This document shows, in pieces, positions 11,915-23,276 of a stretch of 64,000 nucleotides of DNA. Where the stretch lies: assembly GCF_020360975.1 (NCBI RefSeq), contig NW_025408669.1, positions 7,068,001-7,132,000 on the forward strand. The letters are read 5' to 3'. This DNA comes from Hirsutella rhossiliensis (lineage: Eukaryota; Ascomycota; Sordariomycetes; Hypocreales; Ophiocordycipitaceae). A model generated the notes under the pieces. The model made no database searches. It was not told the origin of the DNA and was given only the letters and a program-made list of their open reading frames with translations. The position numbers and the translations under genes were made by a program. Numbering within the stretch: the stretch's first letter is position 1; the number at the start of each line of letters is the position of its first letter.

Positions 11915-13539
11915 GGCGATGGGGGCCGACGAGCAGCAGCTGGGATGGGAGGCTGTTGGCGAGGCAGGGTTATGGTTTATCGGAGGGCATCTGTCTCAGG
12001 AGCCGAGCTTGTGCACGCGAGGCTGCGGATGGCGTGCTGGCCGACAGTCTCGGGCCGTCTGTACGGAGTAGCAGCAGCAGAGTTTTGTTTTGCCGCCCGC
12101 CGTGGGTGGCGTTTATTTGATGGGGATGGCTGGCGAGGGACGAGTAGGTAGTTAACTAAGGTAATACAGTACATACCTACAGCACAGTACAGTACCGTAC
12201 GGTAGACGAGTCGCCCATCGCGCTCTCCGCCTGCCAAGCACGAATTAGAATCAATTGGACTTGGCCGCCCGCCGTGTGTGCTTCGTCACACGGCGCACAG
12301 TAATCATGTTTCTGCGGTTGGTCTATCCCTGTTCTTGTTTGTTCCCATCGTCTCAGCTGACCGACTCCAGAGAGAGCGAGACATTCATCAGGCTCTCGAG
12401 GTGCTCGAGGGATTCATATGCACGCTATCAAAGCCGCCAAACCCCCCCAGACCCGCCTGCAGGACAGCGTTGCAGTGAAAACAGCGCAGAGACGCAGGGC
12501 CTCCAAGGTCGCTATTTTTCCAGGTACCAGTAATCTCCCAGAAATAATCAGTGTCCGCACTCGGTACGCAGATAGCTCACTAGTAACTTATAGCACAGCC
12601 GTTGCGGCCCCGCTGTATGTTGGGTGCTATGCGGCCCAAATGGCGTTATTTCGCCTTGTCAGATCCTTTTTTCGCACCCTGCTTAGGTGAGCCCGAGCTT
12701 ATTCATCAGCCTTGCCACCAACTCGTCACACCTCGCTTGCATCACGTGCTCGCGCTTCGTCACTGCAGGCACTTCATCCATGCTTCTCCTCAACAGACCT
12801 CAGCACAGTCGTCGTAGAAACCCTTCGCCCGCAGCAACGACAGACGCCGGCGGCCATTACCAAGCATCCGGATGGGCTACCGAATTCCCCCAGATCCCGG
12901 GGGGTGACACTGCCTCCGGAGTTGCAGTCGAGGCGGATCCATGGCAATCATTCCGATGCACAATTGCGGGCGATTGCCGCGACAAGCTTCCCACATCGAC
13001 TCGTCATTCTATGTATACAGCTTATCGTCGACTCGCAGATTACCCACAATGGCGTGCTGCCCTCAAGCTTTACCTCGGCTTTTCGCCACATTCCCAGCGC
13101 CAGCCTTGCAACCGCAACCAGGAGCCTGGCGACTCCGATCCGCCACACAAGCTGACGTACTGGCCCAGCCGTCGCTACTCAATCGACACGCTATCGTGTG
13201 CTGCTCAATCCTCATCATTTTCACCTCTTCCCATGTTCTGCTTCCGTGTTCAACTAACTCTGCATGAAATCGTATGCCAATAACAGCCAAGGACAGTCTT
13301 TAGCCGTGCATTCAACACTGTCGTCCCGCTCATTCATTCTCACTCCCAACTCCTATTCCCTAGAGAACAGCGCCCCGCCAAGCTGCGTGGTCGCAAACGC
13401 AGACTTCAATACATAGGCTAGCGGACTCGCCAAGGCTGCAGCCGCGGCTGTACTCACTCAGCCTCTTGACCCTGGTCCAGCTTGGTGACATGGCGTCGAC
13501 GGCTGGCTCTGATCCCGCCATCACCTCACTATCACCCGA
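11915..13539. other. Intergenic, scon-2 upstream region and unassigned DNA
   Basis: About 1.6 kb. The first few hundred bases are the scon-2 promoter and leader. Around 12150-12210 there is a short TAC/GTAC-rich tract. Open frames on the plus strand between 12690 and 13280 overlap in three frames and match nothing I recognise. Confidence 0.4.
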
Positions 13540-14268
13540 TGCCCTCGTCTTGCGCTTCCGCTCGTCGCCGTCTTACTTGGGCTCCACATAGACACGGGGC
13601 TGTAGCCGCCAGAGTTCTTGATGAGCCACAAGCAGACTCTCTGCACCATGACGCCGAGGTCTGTCGCATACTCCTCGGCCGTGATTTTCCACTCGCCGAA
13701 GTCGGGCAGTTATGTTGCAACTTGACAAGCTCTGCAAGATGCGAGTCGCGGATCTCGAGTGCCTTCCAGTGGACCTCTTTCAAGTCCAGTCCGAGCTCGT
13801 GTTGGACGGTGAGATCGAGGTTTGGCCACGTCCCATTTCCGCGCAAGCTCCTTGAGCAGCCAGATGAAGTCATTGTGGTAGCCGATGAGCGTCGCTACCA
13901 GCTCGTGCATGCGGATAATGACGGCATGGCTGAGCACTCGGTCAGGCAGGCATCGGTACTCCTTTTGCATGCACAGATACTTGGCGTACGACAGCCCGCC
14001 CGAAGTCTGCCGGCGAATCGACTGGAAAGCTGAAAATGGCGCCGGTCTGCTGGCCGCGTTGTGACGCTTCTCGTCGCCGAAGCCCGGCTCCGGTTCTCCG
14101 CCGTCCTGCCCGTCAGGAGGGCGCCGACCCGTTCCTTGGATCTTTCGAGCCATTGTACTCGGCAACGAGGTCCTCCGTCAAGGGGGTCACCAGGTCGGGG
14201 AACGTGTAGCGAGGGCGGCGAAAGGCTTCTTGTTCAGAGTAGAGCTGCTCTTCGGTCCTTGAAGCCAT
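13540..14268 (-). pseudogene. Unknown fungal gene broken by three frame shifts
   Basis: A protein-like reading can be followed on the minus strand from the ATG at 14268 (MASRTEEQLYSEQEAFRR) to about 13540, but only by changing frame three times. The pieces are: start to about 14125 (..LTEDLVAEYNGSKDP); about 14125-13830 (SYAKYLCMQKEYRCLP, then HNDFIWLLKELARKWD); about 13830-13720 (LDLTVQHELGLDLKEVHWKA); and about 13715-13570 (EWKITAEEYATDLGVMVQRV, then KNSGGYSPVSMW). Gaps between pieces are too short for introns. I do not recognise the family. The coherent sequence across four pieces argues for a decayed real gene rather than chance; sequencing error cannot be excluded. Confidence 0.55.
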
Positions 14269-15198
14269 GGTGCTCTCAGGGGCTCGTGACTCCTCCCTTT
14301 GTTTGAAATTGTGGCTCGGAAGGCGGCTGGATTCCCGGGGAACGAAACGCCTCTACGGCCTGCTTGCTAAGACGCTGAGATGAAAGGCAGACTCAGGGTG
14401 TCTCCTCGATGGAAGGGGACGGAACCGATCTACCTTTTTGTTGCAGTGACTCGTACCGAGGCATGAGCGCTCAACTCTTATAGCTTTTCGGGTCGGCAAC
14501 CCAAGCTGTTTTGTTTTATTAATCAATGCTGCCTTCCAGCACCAGAACCGGCGAGGCCGCTGAGAACCGTGGACAGCAGTTGCCTAGCAATGGCTAGTAT
14601 CAAACGCACCAGTTGAATAAACAGGCACAATTTGGCTCGATGTTGGTAATAAGACATGCTGTGACTATTTTATACTGCTTTATATTAATACCTGGCCGAC
14701 GTGTGGCTGACATGGACTTGCAGGGCACCCGCGAGGGAAGACTGCGAGCATGTCCAACCACGAAATACACGGATGTACTTTGCGGTAGCCGCGGCCAAAG
14801 GTCAAGTGATGGTCGTAGGCAGAGAGAGCCGAGCATGGCTTGGAAAGCCTGTTTCAAAGCCGCATCTATCCGCTATTGCATGTCCCGCCCTCACTGCGCG
14901 AAATCGACTACAGCCAGGGTCTATCGAACAAGCAGGGATCCTGTGCTCTGTCGAGAGCAATGTAGATCATCTCACACATACATGTGCAGCAGCGTCTACA
15001 GTTTTGAAACCTCAAGGCTTCCCACCATTGGCCGCGATATTGTACGCAGATGACTGTTGAACAGTTGTTTAGTGTGCACAGTGCTCTGCACTTTCGGCAG
15101 TCCCTTTTGGGTGTCATTTATAGTCCAGTATTGCTCCTGGTGCGAGACTACGCTTGATCACTACACGTAGGTCTGAGTAATACGACTTGTCGGGACTC
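14269..15198. other. Intergenic, left flank of the Mutator-like element
   Basis: About 930 bp with no recognised gene. The last 90 bases before the element (15111-15198) form an open frame on the minus strand that may once have continued into the right flank beyond 18461. Confidence 0.35.
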
Positions 15199-15207
15199 GT
15201 GTGATGG

Positions 15208-15278
15208 GGGAGCCAATAGAGGCGCGGACCCCCGCGCCTTTAAAGTCGGCGCGGACGTCCGCGCCTGTTATGTAAGCC
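15208..15278 (+). repeat. MULE left terminal inverted repeat
   Basis: 71 bp, identical in reverse complement to 18382-18452. It contains two GC-rich palindromic blocks sharing the core GGCGCGGAC, one imperfect at its centre and one a perfect 18-bp palindrome (GGCGCGGACGTCCGCGCC), separated by TTTAAAGTC. Confidence 0.95.
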
Positions 15279-15624
15279 CAGGCGGAAGATAGTCGGGCCG
15301 CCCCCTGACCTGTACTCTCCTTTTCTATTGCATGTGGCAAACTGTCGCACAGAGAGCCAGCCTCATATAGCATACCATCTGCGCTCAGAGTAGTTGTCCG
15401 CGGAAGCGATGCTATAATCCGCATATTAAGGTCGAGCGCCTGCATGCGTGGTGCTTGGACCCCATTGAGGCCAAAGCTCAAACGCAGGCTGCATTAAACC
15501 TCGCAGGCGGCCTCGGTTACAAGGGTTCTGCACCACGTCCACAAAGCAGGAGTTTCCTTTCCTTTGTGTATAAAGAGCTGCTCACTGTCGTGCACTACAG
15601 CTAGCTCTTCAAGATAATTCCAAT

Positions 15625-18083
15625 ATGGGGCTTACTGAATTCCCTGACGATTGCCTTCCTCCTGAGGGCCAGTTCGACTCGCGAGAGTCTCTTCTTGCCT
15701 CAATTAATGCGTGGGCGGCTCCAAGAGGCTATGCCTTCACCACAGGCAAGTCCACGAGAGACCCGCGGTCCGGAAGACGCACAGTCATATTTGCCTGCGA
15801 TCGTGGAGGTAGACTTGGGGCTCATACAAGCAAGGACCAGAAGCCAGCTGATCGGCAACGGTCTACAAGCTCCCGTATCACTGGATGCCAGTTTTCCATC
15901 AATGCGAAAGAGAGCCTTGATAAGTCGTACTGGTATGTCAGGCATCGCCCAGGCGAGGAGAAGTCGGTCCACAACCATGAGCCCAGTCTGCATATTACAG
16001 CACATCCAGCTCATCGTGCCTCTCCTCAACTGACCAGTCAGCTATTGGGAACCTCTCAAGCGCTGGCATAGCACCAAAGGATATCCGGACATATATGCGC
16101 CAGAGCTCTCAGACTGCCCAAGGAGCGACACAGCAAGACATATATAACTGTATCGCACAGCGCAGACGAGAGCTCCTTGCTGGCCAGAGCACAATGCATG
16201 CCCTTGCCAATGAGCTTGACAACGAGGGGTTCCAGAGCCGCATACAGCTTGATCATGATGGCCGAGTCACAGCAGTCTTATTCGCACACCCAGCGTCTCT
16301 AGGATACCTCAACGCATACCCAGAATTACTACTGCTAGACTGCACATACAAGACGAACAAATATAAGATGCCACTGCTCGATATGATCGGCGTTGATGCC
16401 TGTCAGCGGTCATTCTGTATTGCCTTTGCCTTCCTCAGTGGTGAAGACGAAAATGACTATATCTGGGCACTGGACCAACTCCAATCGATATACGAGTTAT
16501 ATGACATTCGCCAGCCATCGGTTATCCTGACAGATCGCTGCCTCGCCTGCATAAACGCAATTTCCCGGTGCTTTCCTGCGTCCAAGTCTCTGCTTTGCAT
16601 CTGGCATGCGAATAAGGCGGTGCTTAGCTATTGCAAACCAGCTTTCGACCGTGACGATGAGGACTCTAATAGTGATGAGAGGTGGGCTGAGTTCTTTGGG
16701 TATTGGCACTCAATCGTGGGCTCGAAAGATGAGGAGACATTTGATCAACAAGTTGAAGAGCTCGAGAAGCGCTTTGTGCCACGATACGTCAAGGAGGTTA
16801 GCTACATACGGAAACCTGGTTGGACCCGTATAAGGAAAAGCTCGTCAAGGCCTGGGTCGATCAATATGCTCACTTCGGCAATGTGGCTACTTCCCGGGTG
16901 GAAGGCATCCACGCATTATTGAAGAGTCACCTTAAGAAGTCAACATTAGACCTCTTCGAGGCAACGAGGGCAATCAAGCAAGCTCTCCTCAACCAACTGG
17001 CCGAGCTACAAGCCAACCAAGCCAGGCAGCATATACGGATGCCAATTGAGCTCTCTGGAACCGTATATAGCACGGTACGTGGCTGGGTATCACACGAAGC
17101 CTTGCGACAGGTTGCAAAGCAACACAAGCGCCTCAACGAGAAAAACACCCCATCTTGCACAGGCAGCTTCACCAAGTCTCGCGGTCTCCCTTGTGCGCAC
17201 GCATTACAGTCTCTCATAGTGGAAGATCTGCCCTCCGGCTACAACATTTTCATACACATTGGCGCCTTCGACGGGATAACAAAGAGATTGGTCAGGTCCT
17301 CATAGAGCCTCGTCGGCGACTAGACCAACTTGTCGCCGCATCAAGGATATCACAGTCATCCACACAGCGCGAGCCAAGTGCATTTGAAGCCATAGAGTCA
17401 GATCTACGGCCAAAGGCGCCGCCTACATGCAGCAAATGCCACCAGCAAGGGCACATCATGACATCTCGCAATTGTCCTTTACGCTATAGCGACATACTGC
17501 AGCGGGCAGAGGCACGGGCGGCACAGACTGCAGAGACTGCAGCAATTGCAGGGACTGCACAGACTGCACAGACTGTACAGACGGTAGCAGTTCCAGAGAC
17601 TGCGCAGACTGCAGCAGTCATGGAGAAAATGACAGTTGCAGTCACTACGGTCTCTACAGTCTCTACAGCAATTGCAGAGACTACAGAGACTACAGAGAAT
17701 CTATTATATGATGACCCACGAGCCATCTATCAGAGGTATGTCAGGAAAGAGACTCTTGGTATAGAGCACAGCCTCGCGGCAGTCTCAAGACCAACCAGGC
17801 ATACCGAAAGGCAATGGGCTTGCCATTGCGCTACAGCAAGACTGAATATGACTGGTGCCTCGACTGGAAGCAAATGTCAAGGAGCTGCGGCTCGAGGCAA
17901 TGGACCAAGGTAGAGATGATGGCATACCTTGATTGGGATAAGGCAGAAGAAGAGCGATTAGATGCCCGGGTGGCCGAGGAAATTCAGGTGCAGCCTTTCT
18001 CACGAGAAAGAGGTACTGCAGGTATATGGGCTGACTGCGAGAGAGACTCAGAGGAACAGCAGGCATTTTATTCACATATATAA
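15625..18083 (+). pseudogene. MULE transposase, frameshifted
   Basis: Open from ATG 15625. Residues 1-130 form a FAR1/WRKY-GCM1-like DNA-binding region (ESLLASINAWAAPRGYAF and HNHEPS, with a cysteine in TGCQFS). Near 16035 the frame slips by one base into the catalytic MULE domain (LLLLDCTYKTNKYKMPLLD, VILTDRCLACINAI, LLCIWHANKAV), which contains the family's D..D pattern and CxxH. A second slip near 16815 leads into the VEGIHALLK segment and a SWIM-like GLPCAHAL motif. Two further slips follow near 17280 and 17800. A CCHC zinc knuckle (CSKCHQQGHIMTSRNC) lies near 17434, followed by a Thr/Ala-rich simple-sequence region. At least four slips make this copy unlikely to be functional. Confidence 0.88.
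17512..17700 (+). repeat. Simple-sequence tract inside the MULE transposase
   Basis: Imperfect repeats built on ACTGCAGAG / ACTGCACAG units encode an Ala-Gln-Thr-rich stretch (for example AQTAQTVQTVAV), then a Thr/Val-rich one. It is in frame with the zinc knuckle just upstream. Confidence 0.8.
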
Positions 18084-18381
18084 GTGGTGATGATGCCGGC
18101 GATGCGAAAATGTGAGGCAGATCGTGAGATCACCGACATGCACCGGCGTGTAGCACTGTAGCTGGCCAATTTTAAGGCGGTGAACTTCCGCGCACCCTCC
18201 TTGCCACGCAACAGCGGCGCCCTTTGCGTCACGTCAATCTACCAAATAGGGAAGGCTATGGGTTCGAACCCTAAGGGATATCCTCCTTTGCAATTAATTG
18301 AAGCTATATGTATGCAGCAAGCATGCTGTATCGGTGAGGCCGACTGCGAGCGCAGTTGGCGGCGGCCCAAATGGCCTGCCA

Positions 18382-18452
18382 GGCTTACATAACAGGCGCG
18401 GACGTCCGCGCCGACTTTAAAGGCGCGGGGGTCCGCGCCTCTATTGGCTCCC
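18382..18452 (-). repeat. MULE right terminal inverted repeat
   Basis: 71 bp, perfect reverse complement of 15208-15278. It is followed directly by the second copy of the 9-bp target duplication. Confidence 0.95.
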
Positions 18453-18461
18453 GTGTGATGG

Positions 18462-19825
18462 CTACTGCTGACATATCCCAGGGGCTCAACAGCCAACTCA
18501 TATGTCGGCTCAAGGCACATTTCTGACACCCGCTCCCTGGACAAGACCAAGCTGCGTGGTGACTTCGAATGCGACCTTGCTGATTCCGCTCTCGACGACG
18601 CCACTTCCTGACACGCGTCCGATCGTCTGGCTTGGGTCGCAGGGCGTAGGGTTGACGTTTGGAGATGCTGCCGGAGCAGTAGGACGCGAGTACCGGCTGG
18701 ATGGGTGACGGACTGGCAGGAACCAAGCCCTCGGGACTAACAGACGACGGAGGGAGGCGGAGAAGAGCATCCGTCGGCGAGACACAGGACAACGAGGGGA
18801 TGTGTTTGAAAGCCGCCTCCATGTGCTGGGCACTGTTGTTTTTGCGTTGCTCCATTTCCCGACGCCACGGCTGCCTCTCTGTAGACTGCAGCAACCATGG
18901 TGAGTTGCGTGTTCTCTCTTGCCAGCGGTAACCAATGGTGAAAAGGGCGACGGACTCGGGTGAAAGCACGTCTGCATGAAATAAAGAGAAACGGGCTTAC
19001 GGGAGAGGAACAAGCGGGCCGGACTTGTTCGGGGGGTTATCATGCCGTTGGGATTTGGGTTCTCGTCTGTGTACCAGACAGCATTGAACTGGATGGTAGG
19101 ACAGGTTGGGCGTGTAACTTGCTGCCAAGCTGGGTCCGGAGAATCCAGCCTTCTGCCAGACAGAGCGTCGGTCAATCATGGTCGGGCAGGCATCTCGACG
19201 TCAGGGACGCGCAAAGGGGCCATGTCAACCACGCCGGCCACCTTGGGACTTAAGCGTCAAGAGACGGCCGATGCTGGGTTTGCTCGCCTAAAACTCGTCG
19301 ATGGAGCGATGAGATGTGATGAGTCCGCGGCAGGGTCATGACGAGGGTTACAGTGCAGTCTCTTTGGTTATGGTCGTTTGGGGCATAACCGTTATCGGTA
19401 GACGTCGACTCATGTTGGTTTGGACATTGCTTAGACCCACCATTGTTTGGCACCACCTACACCCTGTTTGTCAACCCTCCATTCAGCCTGGAGTCTCTTC
19501 GCGAAGAGACCTGCATGCGTCCTGCGGTCGACATCCCGAGGGAGTGGCATTCTCCGCACATTCTCCGCACATTGTTCACATACAGCTTGGCGCGTGTCAG
19601 TTGTCGGAAACAAAATGCCCGCGCAGGCGACGTGTCTGGGGCTTGTTGGCTAGGGTTATGGGTCGGCCTCAGGGGCTTGCTCATCCGGTCTGGCTGCAGG
19701 GTTGGGACTTGGGTCTGGCGGAGTTTACTGATCGGATGAATGTTTCCTGTCTACGTCCCCCAAGTCTACGGCTGGTTGGCCACGTCATACACGTCTCTCC
19801 TGCAACGCACGAATCACGGCTCTAC
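18462..19825. other. Right flank of the MULE, no clear gene
   Basis: About 1.36 kb. Long minus-strand frames (18510-19175 and 18385-18969) overlap each other and none matches a known family. The minus-strand frame ending at the MULE (ERVSEMCLEPTYELAVEPLG) would stay open across the element if it were removed. Not enough is seen to call a gene. Confidence 0.35.
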
Positions 19826-20792
19826 CCTTGTCCAAGGCTGGCGTCGGCACTGCTGATCAGACTACCACCGCCTCCAGCGAGCTGCCATCAGCAAGTACTT
19901 CTCCTGCTCGCAGATTGTAAATAATGAAGGCCTCATCCACCAGAATTCTCAGCGCCTTTGCGACAAGTTCGTGCAGCTCCGTGGACGGAGGCCGTCTGAG
20001 GCCATGGCTGCTCACACGTGCTTTACGGCGGATGTCCTGACGAGTTGCTGCCTCTGCCACAGCCTCGGCAATCTCGAGCAGCCGGGCTGGCGGCCGGCCT
20101 TTAAAGGAACGATTGCTAACATGACGGGGTGTTTTACTTGAGTCGACAATTGTCGCAGCTTGCTTGTGTTGCGCAATGGATACCCCTCTAAGTCTTCGTT
20201 TGCTGCTGCAAAGTGGAAACCAAGACGTTGACAGCTCCTTTGTCCAAGGCCTCGCGAGCCAGATTGGCTTATTGCTGGAACTGATAAGAGTTTGCGGGTC
20301 TTGACTTGGAACTTTGCTCAGGCTAATTGACGATGCCGGGTCACTATTCCCCGGCTTGTCGAACGGGCCAAGATTGCCACCGATGGTGACTGTTCTGGAA
20401 AGTCTCGACCGACGGTCATTCAAGTGTTGTTGGAGTCGGTTCTCCCATCGTCTGAAAAGACGCTCACGAGGCTTACGCGCCAAGTCAACGCCGTGATGCT
20501 GGGGCGCACTCATACTATATCGACGATGATCACACTCTTGACGTACCACTCGCTCGCCAGCCCAAAACAGCTCGAAAGACTGCGGGCAGAAGTGCAAACC
20601 GTGGCGTGGGACGCGACTAGCCTGCCGCCTTGGTCGACTCTAGAACAACTGTCGTACCTCGGCGTGGTCATCCTCGAGGGACTGCGTTTGTGTCGGAGCT
20701 TGAGGCTTGATCGATTTGAGCCAATTCGACGTACGGGCTTCATGACGATGGTGCAAGAATCGCGCCCTTTACCCGGTTTCATTGTTCCCTGA
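19826..20792 (+). pseudogene. Cytochrome P450 relic
   Basis: Plus-strand pieces of a fungal cytochrome P450 in several frames. Around 19826-20100 is the segment around helix C and the following part (RAAISKYFSCSQIV, LIHQNSQRLCDKFVQL, THTCFTADV-like CFTADV, GNLEQPGWRPAFKGTIANM). Around 20424-20792 is the helix I-K part (LPSSEKTLTRLTRQVNAVML, GRTHTISTMITLLTYHSLA, LSYLGVVILEGLRLCRSLR), in which the ExxR of helix K is visible as EGLR. Stops interrupt the part between. The heme-binding loop with its cysteine is absent, because the homology stops where the neighbouring GNAT gene begins. The N-terminal membrane anchor was not found. It is a clear relic and the subfamily cannot be named. Confidence 0.75.
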
Positions 20793-21292
20793 CCAGGCCC
20801 ATGCCCACCAGGTCCTTTCGAAAGTACACCCGCTCGTGGCCAGACTCGGTCCTGTTTCCGACCTCGCTGTAGCCCATTTTCGCATACAGAGCCAAGTTTT
20901 CGTACATTTTGGCGTTGGTGAAGAGGGTGAGAGCCGCCAGGCCCCGGTCGCGCGCCACACGGTCAGCGCACTCGAGGAGCACGCGTCCGTACCCACGACC
21001 CCTGGGCGGCAGGGTCGACGACGACGTTTCCGATCTGGAGGGACTTGGAGGCTGCATCTTGTTCCAGGACGATGGAGCCGACGACTTTCGCCTGCGTGCC
21101 GTCGCGCAGCACATGGACCCGGCACCGGTTCACGAGGTGGTGGTAGTCGGCCGCCATGGGGGCGGGCGGTTTGCCGATGCGGTCGACGTACTTTGCGTAG
21201 GCGGCGCGGACGATTTCTCTGATGGCCGGCACGTCTCCAGGGCCGGCTTGAGCCAAGGTGGTGCCCTCGACGGCCGAGTGGGGGAGCGCCAT
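20779..21292 (-). pseudogene. GNAT acetyltransferase with a one-base insertion
   Basis: Minus-strand start at 21292 (MALPHSAVEGTTLAQAGPGD). The GNAT fold is recognisable: VPAIREIVRAAYAKYVDRIG, then the strand KVVGSIVLEQD, then VVDPAAQG. The frame then changes near 21000-21004, where a run GGGG stands in place of GGG. Deleting one G would restore QGRGYGRVLLECAD, the acetyl-CoA-binding motif, and the frame then runs to the stop at 20779 (ALYAKMGYSEVGNRTE). The span would be 170 residues after correction, a normal GNAT length. Either a recent inactivating indel or a sequencing error fits. The substrate is unknown. Confidence 0.8.
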
Positions 21293-23276
21293 GCTGGTGA
21301 TGGGAGGCAGACCCGTTGAGGGTGCGTTGGAGGCCGTCGAGTCTGGTGCGACGTGTTCAGTCAAGGCGCAATGTCTGCGGTGGGTAGGAGGCGATGCGGT
21401 GCCCTGGTTCGAGGTGCTTACAGCGGGCGCTTGGCGCTCGGTGGTGCATACTGTCTCGCGCAATATGTCACCACCGCCAGCAGGCAGTGAGTGCACAGTC
21501 AACCATAGGGCGCCTGGATGGCAGACGACGCAGTTGAACAGGCCAGCTCCAGGCGGTGCGCACAAACATGCGTCCGTATGTCAGTCGTGTCAACGATGCG
21601 CAGGCGCCATCCGCAACAAGACTGTCATCGTCATCGTCGTCCTGTCGTCGAAGCACACTCGTTGATGAAGCTGGACAGCCGAGCTTCAAGCGCAGTCGGT
21701 CATTGACTGAGTGTTGGGGAGCACGTGTCGCCCATATGAGGAGGAAGGGAGGGCATCTCTACCCCGGGCTTGATCGTGTGTGCCCAAAATGGGAAAAAAA
21801 ATTGGTAGCTTCTCTTTGAATAGCGTGTCATCCTTAGTGCAGGGGCCATGCTACTGTGAAGGAGGTTAGCAATGTGCGCATCCTGAGTCGAACAGGGGAC
21901 CACGGGGAGCCTTACATCTTCTCTGTATCGTTTCAATAGACCAATTTGTCCGAAGACGCAATAAGGTCTCAAATTATAAATTATATCCCTCTGTGGGGGG
22001 CGGCGTGTTCTGTGGCGATTGCTGCGGGCCTGAGTGGTTGCCGAGAGCAAATAGTGGGGCCAGCTATTAATTACCTCGGCACAAAGTACTGTAGGTACGT
22101 ATACTGTAGGTACCTACTGTAGGAACTGTCTCGACCATGCATTTTTCCGTAGTCAAGTGCGACCGACCATGGCCTCCTGCCCCTTGATAACGAGGCGAAG
22201 CGACGACGTGACGGCTGGGAAGCATGGATATTAGGGTTTGAGCTCGCCGCCTTTGACCAACGCATGGCCATCAGCGAGGCAGCGGCACCTGGAGCATCTC
22301 GTCCGTCTCAGCAAAGCTGCCAGTGGCGTTACTAAACTACTGAATACAGTAATTTACACATGTGCCGGAACTGGTAGGTAGTTAAGTTCATCAATTGCTC
22401 TGGGCAGATGTCGCATCACATCTCTCTCTCCCTCCGTCTGTGAAGCCTCAGAGTTGCAGCCGCGCACCACTCGGGCAACAAGTGGAGACAGCTGCTGGTG
22501 CCTGGTCTGGTGCTCAGTGCTCACTGAGTCACTGCTAGGATCCTCGACGGAACGCGGGAGAGCGCGCACAAAAGTAACCTGCGCCGGCGGAAGTAACCAG
22601 GGTAGCACCATCAAGTTGGACGAAGCTCATGCCAGGGTGACCAGTGTTATTATCACCGAGTTGTTGGAGTTTATAACCGTGACCTCGCTCGGGGGGCTGT
22701 CATCTACCTTCGCCTGGGCCCTGGCGCTCTCTTATCATGGAACACGATTGATTTGATCGAGCAATGGGGCCTTTTCGATTTTCAACTAAATAATGGCAAG
22801 TAGCTGGCTTCTTATAGTTGTTATATTGAATGTAGCCACGGCCCCGAGAACATGGTTGTCACTTGGAGACCTTTTTGACACTGCTCAAACTCGCCCAAGA
22901 CGTGGCACCTTTTCCCGCTCTTTTGGCAATCCGTCGACGCATTCAAGGAATGCCTGGACTGTGGCGTCGGGTTTCACTCGGCCGGTGCATGCAAATGCGT
23001 CTCGCATACAGGTATCCCTGCCGGCTTTGGAGCGGCCACAGTGGTCCCGAAGCTGTTCGACCACTGACTTGGGCGACTGGGCGGGCTGTGTGTTGGATTG
23101 GGGAGTTGAAGATCCAGCTTGGGATCCCGTTTGACACGTAAGGTAGCGCTAGATGAACGATTACCACGAATATTAACGGCTTGCTGCTTGTCGGAAGAAA
23201 AAGAATCAAGACCTACCTCCGAAATTTTTGGGTTCGGATCATAGCTGCACTTGGAACACTAGATTTCCCCGCCGTA
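21293..23276. other. Intergenic, nothing recognised
   Basis: Almost 2 kb between the GNAT gene and the small secreted-protein gene. Around 22090-22125 the motif CTGTAGGTAC is repeated three times. GC content falls toward the right. No coding homology was seen. Confidence 0.4.

Larger units (their letters stand above)
15208..18452 (+). mobile_element. Mutator-like DNA transposon (MULE), 3,245 bp
   Basis: A complete element by structure. The ends are perfect 71-bp inverted repeats (15208-15278 and 18382-18452) beginning GGGAGCCAATAGAGG. The element is flanked by a perfect 9-bp target duplication GTGTGATGG at 15199-15207 and 18453-18461; duplications of 8-11 bp are typical of MULEs. The interior encodes a plus-strand MULE transposase with frame breaks. 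Identical terminal repeats point to recent insertion. Confidence 0.95.

Noticed and set aside
12690..13283. Overlapping plus-strand frames of up to 198 codons
   Set aside because: Three overlapping frames of similar length with no domain, no plausible start context and no splice pattern.
18261..18276. GGGTTCGAACCC, resembling a tRNA T-arm or B box
   Set aside because: No A box, acceptor stem or anticodon arm at the right distance on either strand; it is a short palindrome inside the MULE.
19857..20597. 246-codon minus-strand frame
   Set aside because: It is antisense to the P450 relic; the plus strand carries the recognisable homology.
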